Assembly: GCA_014653365.1 (NCBI GenBank)
Contig: JACWEQ010000008.1
Span: 1 to 48,770 of the forward strand
Reading direction: 5' to 3'
From: Pelagibacterales bacterium SAG-MED49
GTDB lineage: Bacteria; Pseudomonadota; Alphaproteobacteria; Pelagibacterales; Pelagibacteraceae
DNA length: 48,770 nt
This document shows, piece by piece, positions 9,096 to 18,674 of the stretch. Position numbers and translations under genes: made by a program. The number at the start of each line of letters is the position of its first letter. Position 1 is the first letter of the stretch. The notes beneath the pieces were generated by a model, which was not told the DNA's origin, did not search any database, and saw only the letters and a list, made by a program, of their open reading frames with translations.

Positions 9096-9457
9096 TAATT
9101 TCTGTAACTTTCTTTTTTGTCATATTTATCTTCGCCTTCTCTTTTAGCAAAGTAATTTGCTTCTAAATCAAACTTTTTAACTCTTACAGTCAGGTATCTT
9201 AATAATTTTTTGTCAATCGCTTCATTTTTTTCTAATTCATCAATAACTTTTCCTTTACCTTTAATTTTAAAGTGAATGTAGCTACCTTTTTTATTTTTTT
9301 TGATAAGGTATGATAAGTTTAGCAATCCCCAATCTTCTGTTTTTACAATTTCACCTTCATTTTTTTCAACAATTTTAGAATATTTTTCTATTAATTGTTT
9401 AATTTCACTTGGTGAAGTATCTTGTCTAGCTATAATTGTGTGTTCGTATAAATTCAT
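9095..9457 (-). CDS. rpsF: 30S ribosomal protein S6
   Basis: Small-subunit platform protein that forms a heterodimer with S18. The 120-residue sequence begins [13 protein letters not shown] and contains [23 protein letters not shown], the S6 beta strands, and [14 protein letters not shown] near residue 90. A short charged tail follows. It is the first gene of the minus-strand run that continues to gshB. In several bacteria S6-S18 bind their own leader RNA, but the 33-base leader expected here is too short for me to identify such a structure. Confidence 0.97.
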   Translation of the reverse strand: MNLYEHTIIARQDTSPSEIKQLIEKYSKIVEKNEGEIVKTEDWGLLNLSYLIKKNKKGSYIHFKIKGKGKVIDELEKNEAIDKKLLRYLTVRVKKFDLEANYFAKREGEDKYDKKESYRN

Positions 9458-9489
9458 TTAAGTACTTTAATAAAAAGTGAGGATATACT

Positions 9490-9495
9490 ATTATA
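9490..9495 (-). promoter_or_regulatory. Candidate -10 element for rpsF
   Basis: The minus strand reads TATAAT here, placing transcription start roughly 25 bases before the rpsF ATG. I find no convincing -35 hexamer at 16-18 bases upstream (the best is a TTTAAC-like match). The 87-base gap to fabD is the only obvious place for the promoter of the ten-gene minus run and for fabD itself, so the two start regions probably overlap. Confidence 0.4.
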
Positions 9496-9544
9496 AATGT
9501 TCAATTACAATAGTTAAAAAGGCAAAATAAATAGTTTTTTTTAT

Positions 9545-10471
9545 ATGTTTTCAGTAATTTTTCCGGGTCAAGGTTCTCAAATAGTTGGTATGGGAAAGGA
9601 CTTTTATGAAAAGTTTGATTTTGTTAAAGACTTGTTTATAGAGGCTGACGAGAGCCTTGGATTTTCCTTATCTAAGCTTGTATTAGAAGGTCCTAAGGAA
9701 GAATTAGATCTAACAGCCAATACTCAGCCTGCAATATTTTTAATTAGTTACACAATTTTTAATGTTGTAAAAAAAGAATTTAATATTGATTTAAGTAAAG
9801 CAAAATATTTTGCAGGGCACTCATTAGGTGAATATTCAGCCTTATCCTGTGCAGGCTACCTAAGTTTTTCTGATACTTTGAAAACTTTAAGAATAAGAGG
9901 GGATGCAATGCAAAACTCAGTTCCTAAAGGACAGGGAGGCATGGTTGCAGTTTTAGGGTCTAAAGTTGAAATTATTGAAAAAATATTAAAAGATAATGAG
10001 CAAAATTTTAAAGCTCAAATAGCAAATGATAATTCGGAAGGTCAAATTGTTTTAAGTGGTCTAATTGATGATTTAGATAAATCAATTATCATTTTAAAAG
10101 AAAATATGATTAAGAGTATAAAACTGCCAGTAAGTGCTCCTTTTCATTGTAGCTTGATGAATAAAGCAACTAAAATAATGAGTAAAGAGTTAAATGAATT
10201 AAATTTTATACAATCTGAAAATAAATTGATTTCAAATGTTACTGCCAAAGAAATATCAAGCACAGATGAACTTAGGGACTTATTAATTAAACAGATTGAA
10301 AACAGGGTTAGATGGAGAGAGAGCGTGATTAATATGATTAATAATGATATAAGCCATTTTATTGAAATTGGTCCAGGAAAAGTTTTATCAGGTTTGGTAA
10401 AAAGAATTAACAAAGAAGTAAAAATAAGTACTATTAATAACCAAGGAGATATTGAGGGTTTGGAAATATGA
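9545..10471 (+). CDS. fabD: Malonyl-CoA:ACP transacylase
   Basis: Moves malonyl groups from CoA to acyl carrier protein, feeding type II fatty acid synthesis in the cytoplasm. The 308-residue protein opens with FPGQGSQ, has the nucleophile motif GHSLGEYSAL with Ser93, Arg118 in LRIRGDAMQ for carboxylate binding, and His201 in APFHCSLM as the partner of the serine, all at positions expected for FabD. It overlaps fabG by ATGA (10468-10471) and heads the fabD-fabG-acpP cluster. Confidence 0.98.
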   Translation: MFSVIFPGQGSQIVGMGKDFYEKFDFVKDLFIEADESLGFSLSKLVLEGPKEELDLTANTQPAIFLISYTIFNVVKKEFNIDLSKAKYFAGHSLGEYSALSCAGYLSFSDTLKTLRIRGDAMQNSVPKGQGGMVAVLGSKVEIIEKILKDNEQNFKAQIANDNSEGQIVLSGLIDDLDKSIIILKENMIKSIKLPVSAPFHCSLMNKATKIMSKELNELNFIQSENKLISNVTAKEISSTDELRDLLIKQIENRVRWRESVINMINNDISHFIEIGPGKVLSGLVKRINKEVKISTINNQGDIEGLEI

Positions 10472-11205
10472 ACAATTTAGAAAACAAAAATATCATAGTA
10501 ACAGGTGCTTCAGGTGGAATAGGAAATTCTATAGTCAAAAAATTAAATAAAGCTGGGGCTAATATATTAGCATCTGGAACTAGAATAGAAAAATTAGAAG
10601 AACTTAAGAAAAACTTTGAAAATATTAAGATATTAAAATTTGATATTTCTCAAAGTGATAAAATTGCTGAATTTATTGAAAATGCAACCTATGAATTGGA
10701 TGGTAGCTTGGATGGGTTAGTAAACAATGCTGGTATTACCCAAGACAACCTAGCAATAAGAATGAGCTTGGAGGAATGGCAAAAAGTTATAAATATTAAT
10801 TTAACCTCAACTTTTTTAATGAGCAAGTTTGCAATAAAAAAAATGCTTAAGAATAAATCTGGAAAAATTGTCAATATTACTTCAGTAGTAGGTCACACTG
10901 GTAATTTAGGACAAGCAAATTACACAGCTTCTAAGGCAGCAATTGTAGCAATGTCAAAAAGTCTTGCAATTGAATACGCAAAGAAAAATATTAATATAAA
11001 TTGTATTTCACCAGGCTTCATTAAAACAGCAATGACAGATAACATTGATGAAAAGTTTAAGGAGGTTATTGTGTCTAAGATACCATCTGCTCGATTAGGT
11101 GAACCAGATGATATTGCAAATGCTGTGCTTTTTTTAAGCTCAGATCAATCTGACTACATAAATGGAGAAACAATACATGTAAATGGAGGCATGTATATGG
11201 CTTGA
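10468..11205 (+). CDS. fabG: 3-oxoacyl-ACP reductase
   Basis: NADPH-dependent reduction of 3-ketoacyl-ACP in the fatty acid elongation cycle. It is a 245-residue classical short-chain dehydrogenase: nucleotide loop GASGGIG at 13-19, NNAG at 86-89, and the catalytic set Ser139 (ITSVVG), Tyr152 and Lys156 (YTASK). The ending IHVNGGMYMA is typical of FabG. The ATGA overlap with fabD and the following acpP support FabG over another SDR role. Confidence 0.98.
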   Translation: MNNLENKNIIVTGASGGIGNSIVKKLNKAGANILASGTRIEKLEELKKNFENIKILKFDISQSDKIAEFIENATYELDGSLDGLVNNAGITQDNLAIRMSLEEWQKVININLTSTFLMSKFAIKKMLKNKSGKIVNITSVVGHTGNLGQANYTASKAAIVAMSKSLAIEYAKKNININCISPGFIKTAMTDNIDEKFKEVIVSKIPSARLGEPDDIANAVLFLSSDQSDYINGETIHVNGGMYMA

Positions 11206-11253
11206 CAAAATAACTTTTTAAACTATTAAGAATTCATAACAAAAAGGATCAAT

Positions 11254-11493
11254 ATGTCAGAAGATGTTTCAAGCAAAGTAAAAAAAATTGTAGCAGATCA
11301 CTTAGGTATAGATGAAGCAAAAGTAAACGAAGAATCTAGTTTTATAGATGACTTAGGAGCAGATAGTTTAGATACAGTTGAGTTAGTGATGGCTTTTGAG
11401 GAAGAGTTCGGATCTGAAATTTCAGATAGTGAAGCAGAGAAAATTTTAACTGTAGGAGATGCAGTTAAGTTTATCGAAGGAAAAGCCAACTAA
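11254..11493 (+). CDS. acpP: Acyl carrier protein
   Basis: Small acidic carrier (79 residues) that holds growing acyl chains on a phosphopantetheine arm attached to Ser38 in [18 protein letters not shown]. The four-helix ACP pattern and strong excess of Asp/Glu are clear. An AAGGA ribosome site lies at a good distance before the ATG. The 48-base gap after fabG may allow extra or separate transcription, as is common for this highly expressed gene. Confidence 0.98.
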   Translation: MSEDVSSKVKKIVADHLGIDEAKVNEESSFIDDLGADSLDTVELVMAFEEEFGSEISDSEAEKILTVGDAVKFIEGKAN

Positions 11494-11501
11494 TAATTTG
11501 A

Positions 11502-12134
11502 ATGCCCTCAGAAAAACATGGGGTAATGATAATTTTATCATCTCCTTCAGGAGCAGGTAAAACTACATTGGTTAAAATGTTATCTGAAGTTGATAATTAC
11601 GAAGTTTCAGTTTCACATACCACACGTCAGCCCAGACCAACCGAAACAACTAATAAAGATTATTTTTTTATAGACTCAAATGAGTTTGAAAGATTAATCA
11701 AAAATCAAGAATTTCTTGAATACGCAAAAGTATTTAATAATTTCTATGGTACTACCAGAACTCCAGTTATAGATAAATTAGATAAAGGTAAAAATGTTTT
11801 ATTTGATATTGATTGGCAAGGTGCTGATCAAATTAAAAATAAAAAATTAGATTATAAATTAATAACTTTTTTTATACTGCCACCAAGTAAAGACGAGTTA
11901 TTTGAGAGACTTTCAAATAGAGACATGAAAGACAAGTTAATAGCTGAAGAGAGAATGAAACAATTTGAAAGAGATGTACTGCATTGGATTAATTATGATT
12001 ATGTTGTGGTAAATGATAATCTAAATAGTTGCTTTAAAAAGATACAAAATTTAATAAATGCAGAAATAAATAATGGATCTAAGGATTATGATCTAGAATT
12101 TATAAGAAATCATGTAAATAAATTAACTTCGTAG
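11502..12134 (+). CDS. gmk: Guanylate kinase
   Basis: Phosphorylates GMP to GDP with ATP. The P-loop [12 protein letters not shown] lies at about residues 13-24, followed by [11 protein letters not shown], the GMP-binding segment, and [23 protein letters not shown] and the lid segment with SNRDMKD complete the fold. At 210 residues it is full length. It starts 8 bases after acpP and its last 12 bases overlap the end of rsmA on the other strand. Confidence 0.97.
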   Translation: MPSEKHGVMIILSSPSGAGKTTLVKMLSEVDNYEVSVSHTTRQPRPTETTNKDYFFIDSNEFERLIKNQEFLEYAKVFNNFYGTTRTPVIDKLDKGKNVLFDIDWQGADQIKNKKLDYKLITFFILPPSKDELFERLSNRDMKDKLIAEERMKQFERDVLHWINYDYVVVNDNLNSCFKKIQNLINAEINNGSKDYDLEFIRNHVNKLTS

Positions 12135-12908
12135 ATTTTCGTAAGCACAGGTTAGCTGGTAATAAGTATCAAAATCTAAATTTTGAGGTCTCAAATTTAA
12201 ATCAATTTTAAGCTCATTTAAAACTCTTTGATCCCCATTAAATAGTTGATTGAAGGGTTTCTTTAACATTTTTCTTCGGTGATTAAAAAAAACTCTTGTA
12301 ACTTTTTCTAAGTTTTTTGGATCTTTTATTTTATAAAAATTTTTTTTGGGAAAAAAAAATAACAAAGAGCTATCTATTTTTGGTCTTGGTGAAAAAGATT
12401 CAGGCTTAATATCACAGATTTTTTCAACATTTAATTTCCAATTACTTAAAATTGATAATCTGCCATAATCTGAAGTATTAAATTTAGCAATTATTCTATC
12501 CGCAACCTCTTTTTGAAACATTAAAATTAGATTATTAAACCAAAATTCATCTTTTGTTTGTGTGATCCATTTACTTAATATTTCAGTAGAAATATTGTAA
12601 GGTAGATTTCCAAATACAGTTACTTTATTTTTAAATATTAAATTTTCATCTACTTGTAATATATCATCATTAATAATTGTTAGCTGATCTTTAAAAGTTT
12701 CATTAAGATTTATTGCTAAAACATCATCTTTTTCAATAACAAACATTTTTTTTGGTTTTTTTTTAAGAATGAAAGATGTTAAATTTCCTGTTCCAGGCCC
12801 TACTTCTAGAATAGTTTTATCTTTAATTTGAACTACATTTGTAATTTTTTCTATAACTTCTCTGTCTATTAAAAAATTTTGACCTAAACTTTTTTTAGCT
12901 CTAATCAA
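12123..12908 (-). CDS. rsmA: 16S rRNA dimethyladenosine transferase
   Basis: Dimethylates the two adjacent adenines in the 3' hairpin of 16S rRNA during 30S maturation, using SAM. The 261-residue protein begins [12 protein letters not shown], has the SAM loop [10 protein letters not shown] at 35-44 and the catalytic GNLPYNIS motif, then [12 protein letters not shown] and the C-terminal RNA-binding helices with NHRRKMLKK. It overlaps pdxA by 4 bases; pdxA-rsmA adjacency downstream of surA and lptD is a conserved proteobacterial order. Confidence 0.97.
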   Translation of the reverse strand: MIRAKKSLGQNFLIDREVIEKITNVVQIKDKTILEVGPGTGNLTSFILKKKPKKMFVIEKDDVLAINLNETFKDQLTIINDDILQVDENLIFKNKVTVFGNLPYNISTEILSKWITQTKDEFWFNNLILMFQKEVADRIIAKFNTSDYGRLSILSNWKLNVEKICDIKPESFSPRPKIDSSLLFFFPKKNFYKIKDPKNLEKVTRVFFNHRRKMLKKPFNQLFNGDQRVLNELKIDLNLRPQNLDFDTYYQLTCAYENLRS

Positions 12909-13867
12909 TTTTTATCCAAAAATTTAATTGCTCTCGATAAGCTTAGAGGGTTAGATAGATTTTTACCTAACATAATTTCATTTGGTCCATGATCAGGAGA
13001 CACTCTTATAAATGGCAAACCCAAAGTGATATTGATAGCATCATATTCAAATAGAGTTTTTAATGGAGTAAGAACTTGGTCATGATACATTCCAATAATT
13101 ACATCAAATTTTTTTCTATTATTTTTTAAAAAAATAGTGTCAGCAGGATATGGACCTGATACATTATATCTATTCTTTAAATATTTTATTGTTGGTTTAA
13201 TAATTTTTTCATCTTCATTGTATTTGTGAACACTTTCACAATGTGGATTTAAACCTAAAATAGCAATTCTAGGTTTAATATTAAATTTTTTTTCATAAAA
13301 ATCATTAACCAGAGAAACGTTATTTAAGATAATTTTTTTGTTTATTTTTTTAGAAACTAGTTTTAATGGTAAATGAGTAGTAATTGGACAAACTGAGAGA
13401 GTTTCATTATAAATTAACATGCAAGTATTTTTTGCCTGAAATTTTTTAGAAATATATTCAGTGATCCCTAAAAATTTTTTTTTTAAAAATTCTTTTTTAG
13501 AAATTGGTCCATTAATAAATTTATAGATATCATTTTTTTTAATTATTTGAAAAGCTAAATCAAATGAATTTTTAATAAATATATTTGATTTTTTTGATAT
13601 TTTCTCAAAAGCTTTACCAGGATTATATTTAACATCTATCAAGTTAATTGTTTTATTATCTAGCTTGTAAGATTTTAATTTTGAAGTCTTTAATAGTTTA
13701 ATTTTTTTTTTAAATTCTAACTTTTGCATTTGAAGAGTTAATAATTTTTTTGATGAAATAAGTATTATTGGACTTTTAATCATATCTTTTTTTAAAACTT
13801 TAAAAAATAGTTCTAAAAAAACACTGTTCGGTTCGCCTGAAACAATTAAAATTGGACTATAATTCAT
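12905..13867 (-). CDS. pdxA: 4-hydroxythreonine-4-phosphate dehydrogenase
   Basis: NAD-dependent oxidation in the DXP-dependent pathway to pyridoxal phosphate. The 320-residue protein shows NGPISK (near 118), TTHLPL, AILGLNPHCE, GPYPADTIF, GMYHDQVLTP and FIRVSPDHG, the His/Asp metal-binding and phosphate-binding motifs of PdxA. The region is extremely Lys/Asn rich but no motif is missing. It starts inside the end of the surA-like gene (11-base overlap). Confidence 0.96.
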   Translation of the reverse strand: MNYSPILIVSGEPNSVFLELFFKVLKKDMIKSPIILISSKKLLTLQMQKLEFKKKIKLLKTSKLKSYKLDNKTINLIDVKYNPGKAFEKISKKSNIFIKNSFDLAFQIIKKNDIYKFINGPISKKEFLKKKFLGITEYISKKFQAKNTCMLIYNETLSVCPITTHLPLKLVSKKINKKIILNNVSLVNDFYEKKFNIKPRIAILGLNPHCESVHKYNEDEKIIKPTIKYLKNRYNVSGPYPADTIFLKNNRKKFDVIIGMYHDQVLTPLKTLFEYDAINITLGLPFIRVSPDHGPNEIMLGKNLSNPLSLSRAIKFLDKN

Positions 13868-14786
13868 TTATTAAAATATCTTTCTTCACTTTGTTAAAAT
13901 ATATATTTGAAAATCTATTTAATTGTTGGTTTGTTTTTTCTTTAACTATTTTTTTAACTTCATTTTCTATATCAATTTCTTTGTTGACCTCTTTAAAATC
14001 TAAAAGTTTTAAAATTAAAAAACCCCCTGGCACCAATATTGGGTTTGTATGCTCTCCAATTTTTAATTTTTTAATTTTCTTATAAATTTGTTCACTTAAG
14101 ATTGATTCTGAAATCCAACCTAATTTACCACCTTTATTGGCTGTATCTGAAATACTATAAGCTAAAGCTGTTTGTGCAAAATTTATTTCTTTAATACTAT
14201 TATCAATAAGAAGGAATTTTTTATTCAAATCTTCATTTTTATCAATATTAAATAAAATTTCTGAAATTAAAAATTCTGTTTGTTTTTTATTATTTGATAA
14301 ATTGCTTTTTATTAATTGTTTATCAATTTTTATATTTTGATTATATTTGCTGTAAATCAATTGATTCCATAATACTTCTAGTGTAATTTTTTTTTTTATC
14401 AAATTAGGATCTATATTTTTGTTTAAGAAAAAATTTTCAAATTCAGTAATAGTGTTAATTTCAAACTCCTTAAAATAACCAATTATTATATTATTTAAAA
14501 TTTTATCATCAATCTCAATTTCTTTAATTACTCTTTTAATTTCTATTTCTTTAATCTTTTCTCTAATTATCGATTTTCTCGAAATCTCAAACGCTTTTTC
14601 TTTTTCTATTTTTTTAAATTCTTTATTAATAATTTTTAGATATTGTAATTCAGTAAAAATATCTAGCGAAGTAATAATGTTATTGTTTACTTTAAAAAGA
14701 ATTTTATTTTCAGCTGAATTGCAATAATTAATTATTAATAATGAATAAATAATACTTATAACTATATATTTTAATTGTTTAATCAT
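13857..14786 (-). CDS. surA: SurA-like periplasmic chaperone / parvulin isomerase
   Basis: Probable periplasmic chaperone that escorts outer-membrane beta-barrels to the BAM machine. The 309-residue protein has a signal peptide (cleavage likely near residue 24, after CNSA), a SurA N-terminal helical domain starting ILFKVNNNIITSLDI, and one parvulin-like domain from about residue 172 (FLISEILFNI ... ANKGGKLGWISE ... PILVPGGFLILKLL). E. coli SurA has two parvulin domains and about 428 residues, so this is a shorter single-domain version. Position between lptD and pdxA is the conserved surA location and supports the name. Confidence 0.87.
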   Translation of the reverse strand: MIKQLKYIVISIIYSLLIINYCNSAENKILFKVNNNIITSLDIFTELQYLKIINKEFKKIEKEKAFEISRKSIIREKIKEIEIKRVIKEIEIDDKILNNIIIGYFKEFEINTITEFENFFLNKNIDPNLIKKKITLEVLWNQLIYSKYNQNIKIDKQLIKSNLSNNKKQTEFLISEILFNIDKNEDLNKKFLLIDNSIKEINFAQTALAYSISDTANKGGKLGWISESILSEQIYKKIKKLKIGEHTNPILVPGGFLILKLLDFKEVNKEIDIENEVKKIVKEKTNQQLNRFSNIYFNKVKKDILINEL

Positions 14787-14794
14787 TTCTTTAT

Positions 14795-17614
14795 TTAATT
14801 TTCTAGTAAATCACCAGCATCGTGTTCGTATGTTGTTATAGGAAATAGAGTTACTGTAAATAATAAATTTTCACTTGGTCTTAAATCTCCATCTGAGTAA
14901 TAAGTTTTTTTATATTTTATTCCTGCTGTCAAGCAATCATTTTTATATTCATAAACAAGATTGTAAAATTCAGTTAAGTTTAATTTTCTATTTCGTCTAG
15001 TTTCAAATGAAAAAAAGTTTTTATCATCTAAGCTGTATGCAATTGAGCCACCAACAATATTTGAGTTTCCTCGCTCTCCATTTTCTTCAATAAAATTAAA
15101 TTTTGTTACAATATTATTAAGAGATATTGTTGTATCAATGTTGTTGTATTCCAGCGTATTTAAATCATTATCTAGAGAAAAATTATAACCAATTTCAATA
15201 TTTTCTGAGAATTTATTGGTAACAGATCCAAATAAATTTGAATTTTTTCGATTTATAGTACTATTGTTTGGAATAAATTTTTCTTCTTTGTCTCTTAAAA
15301 TAGTGGCTAGTTTCATTTCAAAATAATTATTAATCTGATCTAATTTATCTTTTCTTTCATTGCTATAATTTAATCCCAACGTTAGCGATCTGCCAGACTC
15401 ATAAGTATCTGATAAACCTAGCCTATTAATTGCCCATGCATTATTTGCATCTATTGTTCTTACTGTTGTTGTATAATTTTTCATATCACTTGGATTAAAT
15501 CTAAGTGATAACTTTGGTGTTAATAAATTTTTGGATATTGTGCTTTCTTTTATTAACGGTAAGCTTACATCTATATTATACAAGCTAACTAGCTCGCTTT
15601 GCATACTAGACTTATATTTGGTTGATTTTTTTCCAATAGAATTTAAATTTTTAAAATTTACCCCAAAATTACTTTTAATACCTAAATTGTTGATTATATC
15701 TAAGCTATTATAAGTTAGATTATTTATGACACTTGTTTCAAGTTTGTTGGTATTATTAAGTCTATTATTTCCATTTGAGTTAAAAGAAAAATTACCATTA
15801 AAATAATTTTGTGAAATATTTTTATCAAAGTTGTAATAAGGTAAAACATATTGATATCGATCACTTTGTTTTTTCGTTCTAAGATCTTCAAAGCTTTGAA
15901 CCCCACTTTGGAAGTTATAGTTTTCATGATCTAAAGAAAGATTTATATTATTAGTTAATTTATTAAAATTGCTAGGTCGTAAATTTGATTTAGTTATATA
16001 TTGATCAAATACATTTAAATATGAATCGTTTGAAACCTTCTCAATTTCCATATTAAAAGTACTTGAAGTAAATTTTTCTAAATTTAAATCTAAATTAAAA
16101 TTTAAAAATAAGTGTGATAAACTATTTTTTTTCTTTGTTGTGGGCGATTTATATCCATTAACAAAACTAAAATCTGCAATTAACGAAGAATCTTTATTTT
16201 CTTGTCTGTATTCTGCTGTAGCCATCAATGTATCACTATCAAACCAAGTTGGGGTAAATGTTAGATCTTTATTTTCAGAAATTACTTTAAAATATGGTAG
16301 CGTAAGTGAGCTTCCAAGCACATTCGAGTTATTAATTTCTGGCTGAAGTAATCCAGATTGTCTTTTTACAGTTGGATCAGGGTGAAAAAATTTAGGAAAA
16401 TATAAAACAGGAAAGTCATAAATTTTAAGTACAGCATTTTCATAATTAAGTGTTTTTTTTATTTTGTCATGTTTTATAATATCAGACTGTATTGACCACG
16501 GTGGACAAGTGTCATTCTTTTTACAACTAGTAAAAACACCTTTTTTAATTATCGTTATATTTTCGTCACCTTTTGAAGAAACACCTTCTATTCTTGGATC
16601 ATTTTCAGTATTATCAAAAATATCTTTATGAATTTTAATTTTGGTATCTTTTGCAATAAATTTTTTATCTTTAAGATTTATAATTCCATCTTCTAAAAAA
16701 AATTTATCACTTTTGGGAAGATTATAATTTGTAATAATTAGAATTTTTTCTCCCTTAATAATTTCTTCATCTATTGAATAATTAAATTTTTCAGCAAAAT
16801 AAACTTGAGAATTTTGGTCTATAATTTTTGATTTGTTTTGTGAACTTAAAATCCTTTTATTATGAAGATAAGTAACATCTTTAGAGTTTATTATGTATCT
16901 TGATTGTATAAATGCTTCTGTATCTCCATTTGTAGTTATTTTTTCTAAATTTTTATAATAAGTAGAATCGCTAGCTAAAATCAAATAGTCATTTATAGAG
17001 TCTTTTATTTTAACATTACCACTAGCATTTATTACGTTGGTAATTTTATTATATTCAAAGTTGTCTGCATCAATAACAATGTCTTCATTTATAGCTTGAG
17101 ATTGACCTTTAGTTAGAAATAATTCCTTATTTTTAAGATAAGTTGCATTGTTTGCATAAATTAAATAATTTTCACTTTTATTATCAATTTTAACATTACC
17201 ACTAGCATTTATTACGTTGGTAATTTTATTATATTCAAAGTTGTCTGCATCAATAACAATGTCTTCATTTATAGCTTGAGATTGACCTTCAGAAAAAATG
17301 AATTCTTTGTTTTTAAAATAAGTAACTTTTTGTGATGTAATTATTATATTCTCTTTTTTATTATCAATCTCAACATCACCAATTGCAATTAGTATATTTT
17401 TTAATTTATCATACTCAAAATTGTTTGCTTTTATAACAGTACCATCATTAGAAGTTGCAGTTCCACCACTTTTTCCAAGAAATTTATTACCTTCTTCAAT
17501 AATTTCTAATTCTGTTACATCAAAATTAAAAACTTCAGTAGCATATGTACTAAAGCTAGACATAAAATTTAAAATCAAAATTAATAAAATATATAATAAT
17601 TTATTTATCATCAA
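14795..17614 (-). CDS. lptD: LPS-assembly protein LptD with expanded N-terminal repeats
   Basis: Outer-membrane beta-barrel that inserts lipopolysaccharide into the outer leaflet, the last step of the Lpt bridge. After a signal peptide (about 1-26) comes an LptA/OstA-like jelly-roll region built from roughly 60-residue units (about 60-110, 120-170, 180-230), then the LptD barrel with CPPWSI, YFPKFFHPDPTVKRQSG and a long series of amphipathic strands. At 939 residues it is clearly longer than E. coli LptD (784). Cys364, Cys370 and a late Cys in NDCLTAG are the cysteines I noted, so the four-Cys disulfide pattern of E. coli is not kept. It overlaps lptG by 14 bases. Confidence 0.93.
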   Translation of the reverse strand: MMINKLLYILLILILNFMSSFSTYATEVFNFDVTELEIIEEGNKFLGKSGGTATSNDGTVIKANNFEYDKLKNILIAIGDVEIDNKKENIIITSQKVTYFKNKEFIFSEGQSQAINEDIVIDADNFEYNKITNVINASGNVKIDNKSENYLIYANNATYLKNKELFLTKGQSQAINEDIVIDADNFEYNKITNVINASGNVKIKDSINDYLILASDSTYYKNLEKITTNGDTEAFIQSRYIINSKDVTYLHNKRILSSQNKSKIIDQNSQVYFAEKFNYSIDEEIIKGEKILIITNYNLPKSDKFFLEDGIINLKDKKFIAKDTKIKIHKDIFDNTENDPRIEGVSSKGDENITIIKKGVFTSCKKNDTCPPWSIQSDIIKHDKIKKTLNYENAVLKIYDFPVLYFPKFFHPDPTVKRQSGLLQPEINNSNVLGSSLTLPYFKVISENKDLTFTPTWFDSDTLMATAEYRQENKDSSLIADFSFVNGYKSPTTKKKNSLSHLFLNFNLDLNLEKFTSSTFNMEIEKVSNDSYLNVFDQYITKSNLRPSNFNKLTNNINLSLDHENYNFQSGVQSFEDLRTKKQSDRYQYVLPYYNFDKNISQNYFNGNFSFNSNGNNRLNNTNKLETSVINNLTYNSLDIINNLGIKSNFGVNFKNLNSIGKKSTKYKSSMQSELVSLYNIDVSLPLIKESTISKNLLTPKLSLRFNPSDMKNYTTTVRTIDANNAWAINRLGLSDTYESGRSLTLGLNYSNERKDKLDQINNYFEMKLATILRDKEEKFIPNNSTINRKNSNLFGSVTNKFSENIEIGYNFSLDNDLNTLEYNNIDTTISLNNIVTKFNFIEENGERGNSNIVGGSIAYSLDDKNFFSFETRRNRKLNLTEFYNLVYEYKNDCLTAGIKYKKTYYSDGDLRPSENLLFTVTLFPITTYEHDAGDLLEN
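17007..17289. repeat. Perfect 103-bp direct repeat inside lptD, 180-bp period
   Basis: Bases 17007-17109 and 17187-17289 match exactly by eye, exactly 180 bases (60 codons) apart. In protein terms residues 110-143 equal residues 170-203. The 77 bases between the copies differ from the corresponding flank, so identity is confined to part of the unit. Third-codon positions are conserved too, which points to a recent duplication or gene conversion. Confidence 0.95.
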
Positions 17615-18674
17615 TTTTGTTTAGCATTAAACTATTCACTATCGTTAGTAAGATTAGAGGTGTTAGAATAGCAAAGATTAATGACATTCTTTCTGTGCTT
17701 CCCATCACCATAAAAAAATTATTTATATAATATATAATAACAGAAAAAAATAAACCTAATGAAATTTTAAAAGTTGTATTATGTAATCTTTTTATTCTAA
17801 ACATAATTAGAGATGAAAAAAAAGCTATCAACAAAAGATATAATGGAAAAAAGCAAATTTTTAATAATTGAAGATTAATTTCAGTGAGTGAGTAATTTAG
17901 TTTTTTGTAGTTTTTTCTCAACTCAAAAAGCTCGAAAATGGTTAAAGAAGATAAATTGGAATAAAGAGATTGAATTCTTTTATAGTCAAAATTTGTTTTT
18001 ATTTTTAATAATTTTTGGAGCTCATAATTATTTCTTTTATAAATCATAACGTCATTTATTTTCCATTCTTTATTTTGAATATCTATTTTATCACTTTTTA
18101 AATTCCTGATAACTTTATAATCTTGATCAAATTCAGTTATAAAATTACTAATTAAGAAATTATCTTTTATCCTTGAAGAATTGACTATATAAATTTTTTC
18201 ATCTATTTCATCTTTGATCCATAAACCATTTTTTGTAATTACAGCCAAGTATTTTGCGTCAGTTGTAAATTTGGTTTTTTTATCTAAATAAAATTTTTTA
18301 AACGTCGCTGAAAAATTATAAAATATTATAGTTAAGATAATTGCAGTAATGAGCGTTATTACACTATAAATTCTTAATATACTTGAATTTTTTAAGCCTG
18401 AATATTTGAAAATTTCAATTTCATTATTATTAAAAAGTTTAATAAAAAATAATTGAGTTGTTATTAAGAATATAAATGGAAGCATTTCAAAAATCATCGA
18501 AGGTGAATTTAATAATGAAAGAAGTATCGGAAAAGTAATACCCACTTCAATTTCTTTAAAAAATTCTAATTCTGTTAATAAATTTAAAATAAATATTAAA
18601 CTAAACATTATGGAAATTACATAAAATAAAGATTTAGAGAAAATTGATAAAAGAAATTTTATATATACTTTCAT
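17601..18674 (-). CDS. lptG: LPS export ABC transporter permease LptG
   Basis: Inner-membrane permease that, with LptF and the LptB ATPase, extracts LPS from the inner membrane and passes it to LptC. The 357-residue sequence has N-terminal membrane helices (about 15-33, 40-75, 95-120), a periplasmic jelly-roll domain in the middle (about 135-260) and three C-terminal helices (about 270-350), the YjgP/YjgQ plan. It overlaps lptF by 4 bases and lptD by 14. Being second in the pair and adjacent to lptD favours LptG, although F and G are similar. Confidence 0.9.
   Translation of the reverse strand: MKVYIKFLLSIFSKSLFYVISIMFSLIFILNLLTELEFFKEIEVGITFPILLSLLNSPSMIFEMLPFIFLITTQLFFIKLFNNNEIEIFKYSGLKNSSILRIYSVITLITAIILTIIFYNFSATFKKFYLDKKTKFTTDAKYLAVITKNGLWIKDEIDEKIYIVNSSRIKDNFLISNFITEFDQDYKVIRNLKSDKIDIQNKEWKINDVMIYKRNNYELQKLLKIKTNFDYKRIQSLYSNLSSLTIFELFELRKNYKKLNYSLTEINLQLLKICFFPLYLLLIAFFSSLIMFRIKRLHNTTFKISLGLFFSVIIYYINNFFMVMGSTERMSLIFAILTPLILLTIVNSLMLNKIDDK

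Noticed and set aside
12340-12361. T8-GGG-A9 inverted repeat as a terminator
   Set aside because: It lies inside rsmA and encodes the ordinary [10 protein letters not shown] stretch; all-AT stem with a 3-base loop is not convincing.
17007-17289. LptD direct repeats as a CRISPR or mobile-element signature
   Set aside because: They are in frame within a coding sequence, 60 codons apart, and encode protein repeats of the LptA-like fold.
14795-17614. Several plus-strand open frames opposite lptD (e.g. 15531-15713, 16140-16346, 17421-17624)
   Set aside because: Shadows of the LptD reading frame; translations are low-complexity and match nothing.
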